Positions 10,615 to 19,371 are shown, counted from the first letter of the stretch. The stretch is DNA of 36,276 nucleotides from Phycisphaerae bacterium (GCA_029259995.1 JAJDEC010000342.1:1-36276); one strand, 5' to 3'. The notes: generated by a model not told the origin, from the letters alone. A program made the numbers and translations.

Positions 10615-10665
10615 GATTGCTGTTCTCGGCTGAATGGGGCCGCAGAGGCGATCGACGTAGCAATC
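10615..10665 (+). promoter_or_regulatory. Nested hairpin in the gspG leader
   Basis: GATTGCT (10615-10621) pairs with AGCAATC (10659-10665), enclosing a smaller CGGC/GCCG stem (10627-10630 with 10639-10642). The 3' arm ends one base before the GGAG ribosome binding site (10667-10670) of gspG. Major pseudopilins are needed in far larger amounts than platform proteins. A hairpin here could mark an RNA-processing or stabilising site or modulate ribosome access. This role is inference. Confidence 0.35.
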
Positions 10666-10677
10666 AGGAGATCAGTC

Positions 10678-11133
10678 ATGGTGACCAAGAAAAAAATGCG
10701 ACGAAACGTCCGAAGCCGGAAGGGCTTTACGCTGCTTGAGATTCTGCTCGTCGTGGGCCTGCTGGCGTTGCTCGCCGCCTTCGCCATTCCGGCATTGGTC
10801 GGTCAAGGTGAACAGGCGAAGAAAGACATCGCACGGGCGGCGATCGGACCGAACGGAAGTCTTTCCCAGGCGATCGACTTGTACAAGTTCAACACGGGGC
10901 AGTTTCCGGAGGAACTCAAGGACCTGATGGAAAAGCCCAGCGATGACGACATCGCCGAGAAGTGGACGGGTCCGTATCTGAAGGACGAACAGGGGCTCAA
11001 GGATCCCTGGGGCAAGGTGTTCGTGTATCAGTACCCGGGCGATCACAACGAAGGCAAGTACGACCTTTACAGCCTCGGCCCCAACGGCATTGACGGCGAT
11101 GAGGACGACATCAATAACTGGAAGGACAACTAG
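10678..11133 (+). CDS. gspG: Major pseudopilin GspG
   Basis: The 151-residue protein is the main subunit of the periplasmic pseudopilus. The prepilin leader is 16 residues, basic, and ends in glycine before FTLLEILLVVGLLALLAAF, so prepilin peptidase should cut between G16 and F17. Glu at mature position 5 is present. The C-terminal part (DPWGKVFVYQYPG, then YDLYSLGPNGIDGDEDDINNW) is the conserved GspG end with a calcium-binding loop. Length and layout are canonical, unlike the other pseudopilins here. The start ATG at 10678 has GGAG seven bases upstream. It is separated from gspF by 91 bp containing a hairpin. Confidence 0.97.
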   Translation: MVTKKKMRRNVRSRKGFTLLEILLVVGLLALLAAFAIPALVGQGEQAKKDIARAAIGPNGSLSQAIDLYKFNTGQFPEELKDLMEKPSDDDIAEKWTGPYLKDEQGLKDPWGKVFVYQYPGDHNEGKYDLYSLGPNGIDGDEDDINNWKDN

Positions 11134-11199
11134 TCCGCGCCAGGCGTCGAGCCTCGTGCTCGCTGCGCGACGCATTGGCGTTTCGTGCCCGGAAAACCC

Positions 11200-12387
11200 A
11201 TGAACGCATCACATCGGATCATCGAATCTCGCTTGCTTCGTCGTGGCCACGCCCGTGGCGACGTACGGATGGCGAATCGGCGCGCGTTCACGCTGATCGA
11301 GATTCTGATTGTCCTGGGCATGCTTGTGCTTCTGGCCGGTATCACGTGGCCCGTGCTCGAGACGCAGATCATTGGCTCGGAACTGCCGGAGTCGGCGTCG
11401 CGCGTGCGTGATGTATTATACATGGCCCGCGCAGAAGCCGCGAAAGAGAATCGGCGGGTCCGCGTGCGATTTGCGCCGGGCGCGCAGCAGCCGATCATCG
11501 AGATCGAGCGCGATCCGATTCGTGACTACAACGTCTGGACCCCCGTCACGTCGGCGTGGGCGGAGCAGGCGATGGAGTCGTTGCTGCTTTCCGACGTGCA
11601 GGTGCACGAGATCAAGCTCGGTCGTCCCGAATTCACGAAGCCGATTTCGATCAGCGAGAGTCCGGAAGAGGAAAAGGACGAGGGCGAAACACTCAAGGAC
11701 GAGGAAGTCGGGGCGCTCGACACGGAAGAGGCGTTTGACGATCTGGATCCGTCGAACCCTGACAACAATATTGTTGATGCGGATTATCCGGTCGACGACT
11801 ATCGCGCCGCGATCCTCTTTGATGCGCACGGCAAAGTGACGTGGGCTCTGATCACGCTGGCTCGGCGGTTGCCCGAAGATGCGCTGGAAGAGGAGGATCC
11901 GTCCTCCTGGGTCCTGCTCGACGGGCGAACCGGGATCGCGTCAGTCCGATCGCCGATGGACGAGGACGAACTCGCGGATCCGGCGAACTACATCAAGCGC
12001 GAAAACCTCTACCTGCCGGAACTGAGCGATCTGGGCCGGCTGTCCCTGAAATCGACCGGCTTCGGCGGTCAGCCTGCCGTTGACGATGATGGGGACGGCA
12101 TTCCGGATAATGTCCCCGGCGGCGATTCCGGCGAATTGGATGGGGGTTCGGGCGACCCGATGCAATCGGGCGACAATCCGGGCGACTCTTCGGGATCGAA
12201 TTCTCCGCCCCCGTCCCAATCGGATATCGACGACAAGCTCGACGAGTCCGGTCTCAGCGAGGCCGAGCAGAACAACATCCGAAATGCCCTGGGCGGCGGC
12301 CGTGGCAATCAATCCACGGGCGGCAATCGCGGCGGCGGTCGCAACGGCGGCCAGAAGCGTGACAATTCCGGCGGTGGCCGCAAGTAA
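11200..12387 (+). CDS. gspH: Minor pseudopilin GspH-like, enlarged with glycine-rich tail
   Basis: The protein has 395 residues from ATG 11200. A prepilin signature RRA|FTLIEILIVLGMLVLLAGI places the cut after Ala29, an alanine instead of the usual glycine at -1, with Glu at mature position 5. The GspH-like sequence SELPESASRVRDVLYMARAEA follows. Typical GspH is about 170 residues. Here an acidic insert (about 145-200) and a long C-terminal extension are added. The extension holds DDDGDGIPDN, a thrombospondin-type-3-like calcium loop, and ends in a Gly/Arg/Asn-rich tail. The start is uncertain. An ATG at 11269 would give a short leader (MANRRA) but lacks a clear ribosome site, whereas 11200 has GGAA four bases before it. 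It probably sits near the pseudopilus tip. Confidence 0.85.
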   Translation: MNASHRIIESRLLRRGHARGDVRMANRRAFTLIEILIVLGMLVLLAGITWPVLETQIIGSELPESASRVRDVLYMARAEAAKENRRVRVRFAPGAQQPIIEIERDPIRDYNVWTPVTSAWAEQAMESLLLSDVQVHEIKLGRPEFTKPISISESPEEEKDEGETLKDEEVGALDTEEAFDDLDPSNPDNNIVDADYPVDDYRAAILFDAHGKVTWALITLARRLPEDALEEEDPSSWVLLDGRTGIASVRSPMDEDELADPANYIKRENLYLPELSDLGRLSLKSTGFGGQPAVDDDGDGIPDNVPGGDSGELDGGSGDPMQSGDNPGDSSGSNSPPPSQSDIDDKLDESGLSEAEQNNIRNALGGGRGNQSTGGNRGGGRNGGQKRDNSGGGRK

Positions 12388-12608
12388 TCTCCGCATTCCT
12401 GAATCCGTTCGTCTCTCAGCTCTAACTTCTATTGCTGCAATATGTTACGGCAGTTGATGCGGTTGCGGCGATCCCATGCCAATGCTGAAACCTTGATGGA
12501 TGACGCTGCGTGGAGCGATCCGTGCGTTCGGGCGTCCAAAATCCGGGCGGCGGGACTCCCGGAAATTGCGACGAATGCCGCTATTCGGCGTACAAGGAGG
12601 CATCTGGC
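12388..12608 (+). other. 221-bp intra-operon spacer, gspH to gspI
   Basis: No gene was seen. It contains a GGGCGTCC...GGGCGGCGGGACTCCCGG stretch near 12538-12562, resembling the GC-rich arms of the 281-338 repeat, and ends in the strong gspI ribosome binding site. An internal promoter is possible but could not be located. Confidence 0.4.
12594..12600 (+). promoter_or_regulatory. Strong ribosome binding site deciding the gspI start
   Basis: AAGGAGG is a near-perfect Shine-Dalgarno sequence, eight bases before the GTG at 12609. It argues for that GTG rather than the upstream in-frame GTG at 12510, which has no such site and would add residues with no recognisable feature. Confidence 0.75.
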
Positions 12609-13496
12609 GTGAAGGTCGACCGGCACAATGGGGTGTCGAAACGGGGGTGGTCTAACGTGGCTCACCAGTTCTTCAACTCGGGTTCCTTCGCTCGTTCGAT
12701 GAGTCGAGCGCGGCGGTCGGGCTGCGCGAAAGTCGCGCGCCCGATACGACGCGGGGCGGCCTTGCTGGAAGTCATCCTGTCGCTCTCCCTGTTGCTGGTC
12801 GCGATGGTTGCCGTCGGCGTCGTCTTTCGGAACGGGCAGTATTTCGTCGAGAAGGCCGAGTTGCGCACCCGCGCGATGCTGCTGACGGAGAAGATCATTA
12901 CTGTTCTTGATACGGGCATGGACGAGGATCGCGACGGCGAGATGGACATCGACATCACGGAGCGTGAGCAATTCGGATACTTCGTCGTTGATGGCGCCGA
13001 CGTCGGTATTCCTGGCATGAGCTGGATGACGGAGATCGAACCGTCGCGGACGGTCGAGGGGTTGTACGAAATTGATATCAACATCTTCCTGGGCGATCCG
13101 GAGGATGAGGAGACGCGGCGGAATATTCTGCGAACGCGCATTGTTCGGGCTGAGCCGCGCGGGTTCGACTTCGAGCGCGACTTGGGGCTCGATGAAGATC
13201 AGATCGAAGAACTCACGAATGCCTTGCCTGACGGAGTCGGTCCACTTCTTGACCCGACGAATTTCGATCCGCGAATGCTTGCCCAGTTGCCGGCCGATCA
13301 GTTGATCGAGTTGTTACCGACGCTGATGCAGGCGTTCGGGAGTCAGTTGGGCGCCGGGCAGGTTGACCAGTTGATGAACATGGTCAATTCCGGCAATGCG
13401 CAGAACGTCGTCAATCAGGCCACGGGCGGAGCGAGCGGCGGTCAGTCGCCGTTGACGCCCGTCGTCTCCCAGCCGGGCCAAAAGAGGGATCAATGA
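12609..13496 (+). CDS. gspI: Minor pseudopilin GspI-like, enlarged
   Basis: The protein has 295 residues from GTG 12609, chosen by the AAGGAGG site. The leader is long and basic and ends RRG before AALLEVILSLSLLLVAMVAVG. The cut would follow G49, with Ala rather than Phe or Met at mature position 1 and Glu at position 5. GspI caps the pseudopilus together with GspJ and GspK. Typical GspI is about 120 residues. Here a DEDRDGEMDID loop (from nt 12921) resembles an EF-hand, and a C-terminal extension rich in Gln, Leu, Asn and Gly (about 180-295) is added. Its stop overlaps the gspJ start by four bases. The assignment relies mostly on gene order and the N-terminal helix. Confidence 0.82.
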   Translation: MKVDRHNGVSKRGWSNVAHQFFNSGSFARSMSRARRSGCAKVARPIRRGAALLEVILSLSLLLVAMVAVGVVFRNGQYFVEKAELRTRAMLLTEKIITVLDTGMDEDRDGEMDIDITEREQFGYFVVDGADVGIPGMSWMTEIEPSRTVEGLYEIDINIFLGDPEDEETRRNILRTRIVRAEPRGFDFERDLGLDEDQIEELTNALPDGVGPLLDPTNFDPRMLAQLPADQLIELLPTLMQAFGSQLGAGQVDQLMNMVNSGNAQNVVNQATGGASGGQSPLTPVVSQPGQKRDQ

Positions 13497-14371
13497 TGGC
13501 AGCTCCCATGAGGAAACTCAATGTGCGCCGCCAAGGCTTCACGCTGGTGGAAGTCGTCCTCGCGCTGGGGCTCGTCGTCATCATCGGGGCGATGATGTTC
13601 TCATTTTACGACCTGACATTGCGCACGCGCGAGCAGGGCCGCGTCGCCGTTAAGTCGGGGATTCTCGCGCAGCGTGTCGCGTATCAGATTGCCGAAGAGG
13701 TTCGGGCCTGCAACGGATTCCTGACGAGTATGGGGCCGGGCATTTCGGGGACAGATCGATTTCTCAGCATTCAATGCGTTCGATTTCCCGGCAAGCATGT
13801 GTTTCAGCGTCGTTCGATCACGGATGAGCAGCCGCCGGCAGAGTGCGACATCCGCCAGGTGCAGTATTACCTGGCTTACGATCTCGAAGAGGAATTCGAT
13901 CCGCATATGTATGCGAACGGCGTCGAGGGACCGAAGCCGCTCGGATTGGTTCGTCGGGAAGTCAAGACGCCGTTCCAACTGGCGTTCATCGATCGTGACG
14001 AGAAATCGGTTGCGTTGGATATCGTTTCCGAAGAGTTGAAGTACGTTCGATTCAGGTATTTCGACGGTGTCGACTGGGCGGACTATTGGGATGTCGGCGA
14101 GGGTTCGCCCGGCGGAAACTCCCTGCCGCAGGCCGTGGAAATCACGGTCGGATACACGGAACTCGCGCCGCCTGAAGAAGAGGAAGAGGCAGAGGATGAG
14201 GAAGACGAGGCGGAATTCGGCGATTCCAATCTGACGCCCGCACTGCCCGAACCTTATGCGGCTGAGACATATACAGTCACGGTTCGACTGCATCAGGCGG
14301 ATACATTCTTCGGCTCGCGCCTCATGCGGGCGCAGCAGAGCACGGGCGGTGGTGCAGGAGGCGGCATATGA
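13493..14371 (+). CDS. gspJ: Minor pseudopilin GspJ-like
   Basis: The 292-residue protein has the leader MMAAPMRKLNVRRQG and mature start FTLVEVVLALGLVVIIGAMM. G15|F16 is a standard prepilin peptidase site and Glu is at position 5. The following segment (YDLTLRTREQGRVAVKSGIL, then AYQIAEEVRACNGF) matches the amphipathic helix and first strand of GspJ/PulJ proteins. A glutamate-rich loop (about 225-245) is inserted before the last strands (YTVTVRLHQADTFF). It is somewhat longer than the usual 200 residues. It overlaps gspI by ATGA and gspK by ATGA, indicating coupled translation. A GAGGG site precedes the start inside gspI. Confidence 0.86.
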   Translation: MMAAPMRKLNVRRQGFTLVEVVLALGLVVIIGAMMFSFYDLTLRTREQGRVAVKSGILAQRVAYQIAEEVRACNGFLTSMGPGISGTDRFLSIQCVRFPGKHVFQRRSITDEQPPAECDIRQVQYYLAYDLEEEFDPHMYANGVEGPKPLGLVRREVKTPFQLAFIDRDEKSVALDIVSEELKYVRFRYFDGVDWADYWDVGEGSPGGNSLPQAVEITVGYTELAPPEEEEEAEDEEDEAEFGDSNLTPALPEPYAAETYTVTVRLHQADTFFGSRLMRAQQSTGGGAGGGI

Positions 14372-16059
14372 CGTCTCTATCCTGCAATCGACGCAATCGC
14401 ATTGGGAAGACAGCGCGTCGGCCGGCGTTCATGCTTGTCGTCGTGCTGGTGATGATCGTGCTTCTGTCGCTGCTGGCCGCCGGATACACGCTGATGGTGC
14501 GATCGCATGTGGATACCGTGGAAACACGGATTCAGGAATTCCAGATGCGGATGGCGGCCGAGGCCGGGATTCAGAGGATCGTGCCGATTCTGCGCGACAG
14601 CCAAGGTGATCTCGCGACCTGGTACAACAATCCGGAAGCGCTGCGGGCGATCCCGTTTGACGGCGCCGACGACGAAGGGGGCGTGGCCACGATCGACAAG
14701 TCGTCGGAGGCTCGGACGTACGATTCGAGCGCCGATCCGATTGTCCGGTTCACGATCATCGCGTCGGATCCCGACGATCCGGACAAAGTCAGATATGGGA
14801 TCACGGACGAATGCGCCCGCCTGGATCTCAATCTGATCACTGAGCCGCAGCTGCGCCGACTCTTGAACAATGTGATTCCGCAGACGACGGAGAATGCAGT
14901 CGACATCAACGTATTGGTCGACTCACTGCTGGATTGGCGCGAGGCCGGCAACTCGGCGCGGCCCAATGGCGCAAAAGATGCCTACTACGGCGCGCTCTAT
15001 CCGCCGTATCAGGCAAAAAAGGCGCCCTTCTCCACGATCGAAGAACTGCTGTTGGTGCGCGGATTCACGGGCTGGGTTGTCTTCGGCGAAGACTACAACC
15101 AGAACGGTCTGCTCGATCCGAACGAAGATGACGGCAACGAGTCGTTTCCATTCGATGATGCCGACAGCGAGTTGTTTCCGGGATTGGCGAAGTATTTCAC
15201 GATCTGGTCGCAGGAAGCGAATGTGTCGGCCGACGGTCGACCGCGGATTTTTCTGAACCAGCAGGACCTTGAGAAGCTCCAGGAAGACCTCGAAGAGGAG
15301 ATGGATAGCGACATTGTCAGCTATATCATGAATGTTCGTTCGGGCGGAGCCACGTTTAACAGTGTTATGAACCTCCTTCCCGCGCCGCCGCCGATTGAGC
15401 CTGACGAATCTGACGAACAAACCGGCGTTCCAGTACAGCCGGACGGTGGCGATCCAACTTCGCAGCCGAGTGACGAGATTGACGAAATCACACCGGAAGA
15501 ATTGGCCGATCAAATTGCAAACCTGCAAGCGTCCGAGAATGTGGTCGCTGCGCCGCCGTCGTATGCGAATCTGACGGATGAGGAGCCGCCCGGGACGATT
15601 GAGGACTTGCCGCAGATTCTGGACCGGCTCACGGTACAGCCCACGCCGATTTTCCAGGGGCGGATCAATGTGAGTACGGCGCCGCGTCCGGTGTTGAGCG
15701 GTCTGATGGAATTGTCGGGCGACGAGATCGATGCGATCGTCGCGGCGCGCAAGGATTTGTCTTCGGCGGATCGTTCGTCGCCGGCATGGCTGCTGTCGAA
15801 CGGCGTGCTGGATGAGAATCGGTTTCGGCAGATATTGGACAAGATCACGACGAAGTCGTCGAAGTACAGGATCGAATCATTGGGCTATGCGGACCATCAC
15901 GGTGTCGTCGAACGGATCATGGTGATTCTGGAGATGCGCGGTCCCATTCCACAAGTCGTCTACTATCGAAATATGAACGAGCTGGGCCCCGCCTACACGC
16001 CGCATGGCGACGAAGTGCGCGGTCGAGCGAGTGGCGGACCAGGATCGAGCGGAAACTAA
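14368..16059 (+). CDS. gspK: Pseudopilus tip protein GspK, enlarged
   Basis: At 563 residues it is much longer than the usual 300-340. The hydrophobic start RRPA|FMLVVVLVMIVLLSLLAAG has alanine at -1. It lacks Glu at mature position 5, as expected for GspK, which initiates the tip and need not bind a neighbour above. The segment QMRMAAEAGIQRIVPILRD and DECARLDLNLITEPQLRRLL match the GspK core and its inserted helical alpha-domain. INVSTAPRPVLSGLM is the conserved helix-hairpin-helix-like GspK motif. A DYNQNGLLDPNE loop (residues 242-253) is a dockerin or EF-hand type calcium site. An acidic Pro-rich insert lies around 345-385. The gspL start overlaps its stop by one base (TAATG). Confidence 0.92.
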   Translation: MTSLSCNRRNRIGKTARRPAFMLVVVLVMIVLLSLLAAGYTLMVRSHVDTVETRIQEFQMRMAAEAGIQRIVPILRDSQGDLATWYNNPEALRAIPFDGADDEGGVATIDKSSEARTYDSSADPIVRFTIIASDPDDPDKVRYGITDECARLDLNLITEPQLRRLLNNVIPQTTENAVDINVLVDSLLDWREAGNSARPNGAKDAYYGALYPPYQAKKAPFSTIEELLLVRGFTGWVVFGEDYNQNGLLDPNEDDGNESFPFDDADSELFPGLAKYFTIWSQEANVSADGRPRIFLNQQDLEKLQEDLEEEMDSDIVSYIMNVRSGGATFNSVMNLLPAPPPIEPDESDEQTGVPVQPDGGDPTSQPSDEIDEITPEELADQIANLQASENVVAAPPSYANLTDEEPPGTIEDLPQILDRLTVQPTPIFQGRINVSTAPRPVLSGLMELSGDEIDAIVAARKDLSSADRSSPAWLLSNGVLDENRFRQILDKITTKSSKYRIESLGYADHHGVVERIMVILEMRGPIPQVVYYRNMNELGPAYTPHGDEVRGRASGGPGSSGN

Positions 16060-17777
16060 TGGCATTCGGCGGCAAGAAGCTTCTGACAGTGGATTGGGAC
16101 ACGCAGGATTTGCGCATGGCGCTGGTCCAGCCGCGTGCGAACGGTATTGAATTGCTCAAGGCAGTTTCAGTACCGATCCCGAAAGAGATCGCGACGGATC
16201 AACCCGAGCGCTTCGGTGCGTTCCTGCGTGAGGCGATTCGCCAGTCGCGGATCGGCAACAAGCACGCCGTCTTCTGCGTACCGCGCGAGCAGGTCGTGCT
16301 GAACACGATCAATCTCCCGCCGTCACCGGCGGACGATCTGCCGGCGATTATTCTGAATCAGATCGCGCGGGAATTGCCGTTTTCGTCGGAACAGGCGTCG
16401 ATCGATTTCGCCCTCTCGTCGGATCACGATCCGAAGGAGCCGTCGACGGCCCTGGTTGCGGCCGTCCGCAATGAGGACGTCGATTTTTATCGAAAAGTGG
16501 CATCGGAAGCGGGTTTGTCGCTCAGCCGAATCGGTTTGCGTCCCTACGCCAATCGCCAGGCGATCATGGCATGCGTTTCGGAAGCCACGAATCAGACAAT
16601 GCTCGTGGTCGAAAGCGGGCCGCATCATACGGAGATCAGTGTCCTGCGGGACGGTGCGCTCGTCTTCAGCCGTTCGGCGACGGCGACGATGCCCGTGCTT
16701 CGCGAGGAGCGTCTCGACAACAACCAGGACAGTCGGATTACAACGCCGGGCGTGTTAGATGCCCGCGAGAGCGAGCATACGCGTGAGGCGATCAGCCGCC
16801 TGATGGTTGAGATCATCCGCTCGTTCGAGGCGTATCGTGCAACGGACACGTCGGCGAGCGTCGATCACATCGTTGTCTGCGGTGCGACGGGGCTGGAAGC
16901 CGAATTGGCGCAATCGCTGGCGGCGCGTTTTGCGGCCCGGGCGGAATTATTCGCCCCGGATCGGGCGCTGGATCTGTCGGCGAATCGCGCGAAGGAGCTG
17001 CGTGGCTTCAGCGCCGTCCTGGGTCTTGCGATGGGTCACGGTCGCGACCCGCTTGTGAGCTTCGATTTCCTGTCGCCGAAGAAGCCGATCAGTCGGCGAA
17101 CGGTTCGGATGCGGAAGGTCCCGCGCGTGGCGCTGACGGCGGCGTTTCTGGTCGCGGCGATCGGCGTGACGTACGGCAAGTTTGTCTGGGGACCGATGGC
17201 TCAGGCGGATGCGGCGCTGGAGGCCTACAAGAAGGACCAGCCTCAGGAAAAGCGAATCAAGGGTCTGAAGTCGCTGTTGGACATCGTCGAGTCATGGGAC
17301 GAAGCGGATCAATACTGGCCAGAAACCATCGTCAAGTTGACGAAAGTGTTTCCGGATTCGGATCAGGTGCAAGTGACGCGGATGTCATTCAGTTCGGATG
17401 AACGGGGCCGCAAGGGCAGAAGGAAATACGTCGCCACGCTGGATATGAAACTGCGTACGGCAAAGCTCGGCGTAGTGAACGAGATCACAGAAAAGCTTCG
17501 CGAACTCGGCTTCGAGGATGTCATTCCCGGCAGCGAATCGCCGATTCGTGGCCGCGGCGGTTCGATCTACAAGTTTGACACGAGCATTCGGGCCCAGATT
17601 CCCAAACGCAAGCGCGGCAAGTCGACGATCGCAGCCGAGGCTGCCGAGAATGACGAGGCGTTCGATGATGCAGCGGATGCGGATATCGAGGCGCCTGTGC
17701 CTGAAAACGATGTCGCTCCCGCAAATGAGAGCGTTACTGCAGCGGCAGCCATCAGTGGACGGGGGGCGTCGTCATGA
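16059..17777 (+). CDS. gspL: PilM/GspL-type assembly platform protein
   Basis: The protein has 572 residues. Residues 1-345 form an actin-like PilM fold: LLTVDWDTQDLRMALV at the first phosphate loop, VVESGPHHTEISVLRDGALV at the second and VVCGATGLEAELAQSL at the adenosine site. These loops are degenerate relative to ATP-binding PilM. One membrane helix follows (about 355-378, ALTAAFLVAAIGVTYG). The periplasmic part (about 380-515) resembles the ferredoxin-like PilN/GspL domain. The tail is acidic. So it combines PilM and PilN-like parts in one chain, as GspL does. GspL recruits the ATPase GspE and binds GspM. It is coupled to gspK (1-base overlap) and the next gene (4-base overlap). Confidence 0.86.
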   Translation: MAFGGKKLLTVDWDTQDLRMALVQPRANGIELLKAVSVPIPKEIATDQPERFGAFLREAIRQSRIGNKHAVFCVPREQVVLNTINLPPSPADDLPAIILNQIARELPFSSEQASIDFALSSDHDPKEPSTALVAAVRNEDVDFYRKVASEAGLSLSRIGLRPYANRQAIMACVSEATNQTMLVVESGPHHTEISVLRDGALVFSRSATATMPVLREERLDNNQDSRITTPGVLDARESEHTREAISRLMVEIIRSFEAYRATDTSASVDHIVVCGATGLEAELAQSLAARFAARAELFAPDRALDLSANRAKELRGFSAVLGLAMGHGRDPLVSFDFLSPKKPISRRTVRMRKVPRVALTAAFLVAAIGVTYGKFVWGPMAQADAALEAYKKDQPQEKRIKGLKSLLDIVESWDEADQYWPETIVKLTKVFPDSDQVQVTRMSFSSDERGRKGRRKYVATLDMKLRTAKLGVVNEITEKLRELGFEDVIPGSESPIRGRGGSIYKFDTSIRAQIPKRKRGKSTIAAEAAENDEAFDDAADADIEAPVPENDVAPANESVTAAAAISGRGASS

Positions 17778-19336
17778 ATCCGGGAGAGAAGCGACTCGCG
17801 ATCATCTTTGGCGCGGCCGTATCGTGCGTCCTGGGATATTACATCGTCACGGGTGTGTTCATCGGTCCGGCGACGAAGGCAAAGGCGGACCTGGAGAACT
17901 GGACGCAGAAGCAAAGTGAATTGGACATGCTGACACGTTCCGAATTGAACTTCGCCGAACGCTGGCAAAAGTACGTCAATCGGACCTTCAGTTTCGATCG
18001 GAATCAGACGTTCGACTGGTTCGGCGAAGCGCTCAAGGAAACGGCCGCCGCCAACGGATTTTCCGCGCCGGATATCAAGAAGAAATCCTCGACGAAGAAG
18101 CTCGGCAGCAAGACGGGCATTGAGGCCATTTCGTATGAAGTGACCGTCAAGGATGAGTATACGAAGGCGATGACTCTGTTACGCGCGATGTACGATTCGG
18201 CGTACATCTCGCGCGTCACGGAGGTTCAGTTGACGCCGGAGCCGAGAGAAGGGCGCAACATCATCAAACTGACATTTGATGTGGCGACGATGATTCTTCC
18301 CGAAGTGCCCAGGAAGGAGTCGGCGATGTTCGCCACGGCGAAGCCGAAGATGCGGGATGCCGACGAGTCGCTCGGCAAGTGGCGCGATGACTTTCCGCCG
18401 GACGAAGCGTTTGCATTGCTCGAAGTGCGGAACATCTTCCGCGAACACATGCCGCCGCCGGCGAATACCGTCCTGATCGACAATCGCGATATCAAGCTCG
18501 TCGGCATCGATGCGGCATTCCTCTGGGAAGGCGAAGTCTCGACGCAGACGCAGTCGGGCGTTGAGCCGGGCAAGCAGAAGCAGATCGTCGGCAAGGGCGA
18601 TGAAGTCGATATTCGCGGCGTCTATGCGGATGGCACGGAGTTCCGTCAGCGTCATGCATTCCAGGACGGCAAGCCGTGGACCTACAAAGTGCCGAGCCAC
18701 ACGCCGCCGCTGCCGCCGAAGACGATCAACCTGGCGATCGACAGTCGCGACAAGGAAGAGGCGCGATTCACGATCACGATCACGGAAGAGGGCGGCAAGC
18801 AGAAGACGTTGCCGCCGATGGTGATTTCGCCGGAAACGAAACTTCCTCTGGGCGATTTTGAAGCCGTTGCCATCGCCGTGTCAGCCGTCTATCCGACAGG
18901 GAAGCTGGTGCGCGAGCAACGATTCACGCCGAGGCCGGGGGAGCAGGTTTACCTGATTCCCGAACAGGCGGTCGCCCCCGTCGAGATTGACGAACCCCCC
19001 GTTGAAGTCGTTGTCGACGATTGTCCGCCGAAGTCGGGATACACGGTATCGGGATTGCTGACTTATCGCGATCCGCAGACGGGCGACGACAAGCAGGAGA
19101 TGATCGTTAACGGACCTGACGGCCGCGAAATCTTCGTGGCGGGGAATACCGCGGATGTGATTGATTGCGGCGTGTTGATCGCCGTGTGCCCGTTGGGCGG
19201 CATCGTGTATATGCAGGAAACCGAGAGTTATTACCTTTATCCTCGCGGTGAGAGTTTCGAAGCGCGTGCGAAGCTGAACGCGGAGCAGCCCGAACAGCTG
19301 GCGATGGCGATTCAGGAATGGTCACAACAGAATTAA
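17774..19336 (+). CDS. GspM/PilO-like protein with extra periplasmic half
   Basis: The protein has 520 residues. A short cytoplasmic start and one helix (about 7-29, LAIIFGAAVSCVLGYYIV) lead into a coiled coil (30-70) and a ferredoxin-like region (about 75-185, with ISYEVTVKDEYTKAMTLLRA) of GspM/PilO type. The remaining 320 residues are beta-rich and atypical. ALLEVRNIFREHMPPP followed by IDNRDIKLVGIDAAF resembles the start of PilP/GspC HR domains. A second similar unit (GLLTYRDPQTGDDKQ, then CPLGGIVYMQETESYYLYPR) ends the protein. I infer a GspM-GspC/PilP composite that could contact the secretin N0 domain. Family membership of the C-terminal half is unproven. Position between gspL and gspD supports the GspM assignment. 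Confidence 0.62.
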   Translation: MNPGEKRLAIIFGAAVSCVLGYYIVTGVFIGPATKAKADLENWTQKQSELDMLTRSELNFAERWQKYVNRTFSFDRNQTFDWFGEALKETAAANGFSAPDIKKKSSTKKLGSKTGIEAISYEVTVKDEYTKAMTLLRAMYDSAYISRVTEVQLTPEPREGRNIIKLTFDVATMILPEVPRKESAMFATAKPKMRDADESLGKWRDDFPPDEAFALLEVRNIFREHMPPPANTVLIDNRDIKLVGIDAAFLWEGEVSTQTQSGVEPGKQKQIVGKGDEVDIRGVYADGTEFRQRHAFQDGKPWTYKVPSHTPPLPPKTINLAIDSRDKEEARFTITITEEGGKQKTLPPMVISPETKLPLGDFEAVAIAVSAVYPTGKLVREQRFTPRPGEQVYLIPEQAVAPVEIDEPPVEVVVDDCPPKSGYTVSGLLTYRDPQTGDDKQEMIVNGPDGREIFVAGNTADVIDCGVLIAVCPLGGIVYMQETESYYLYPRGESFEARAKLNAEQPEQLAMAIQEWSQQN

Positions 19337-19371
19337 GTGCCGCAATCGTGCGGTGCGAATCTGGTATCAGT

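Noticed and set aside
11144..11173. GCGTCG...CGACGC inverted repeat between gspG and gspH as a terminator
   Set aside because: It has a six-base stem with an 18-base interior and no T-run. The operon continues downstream, so the evidence is too weak to list.
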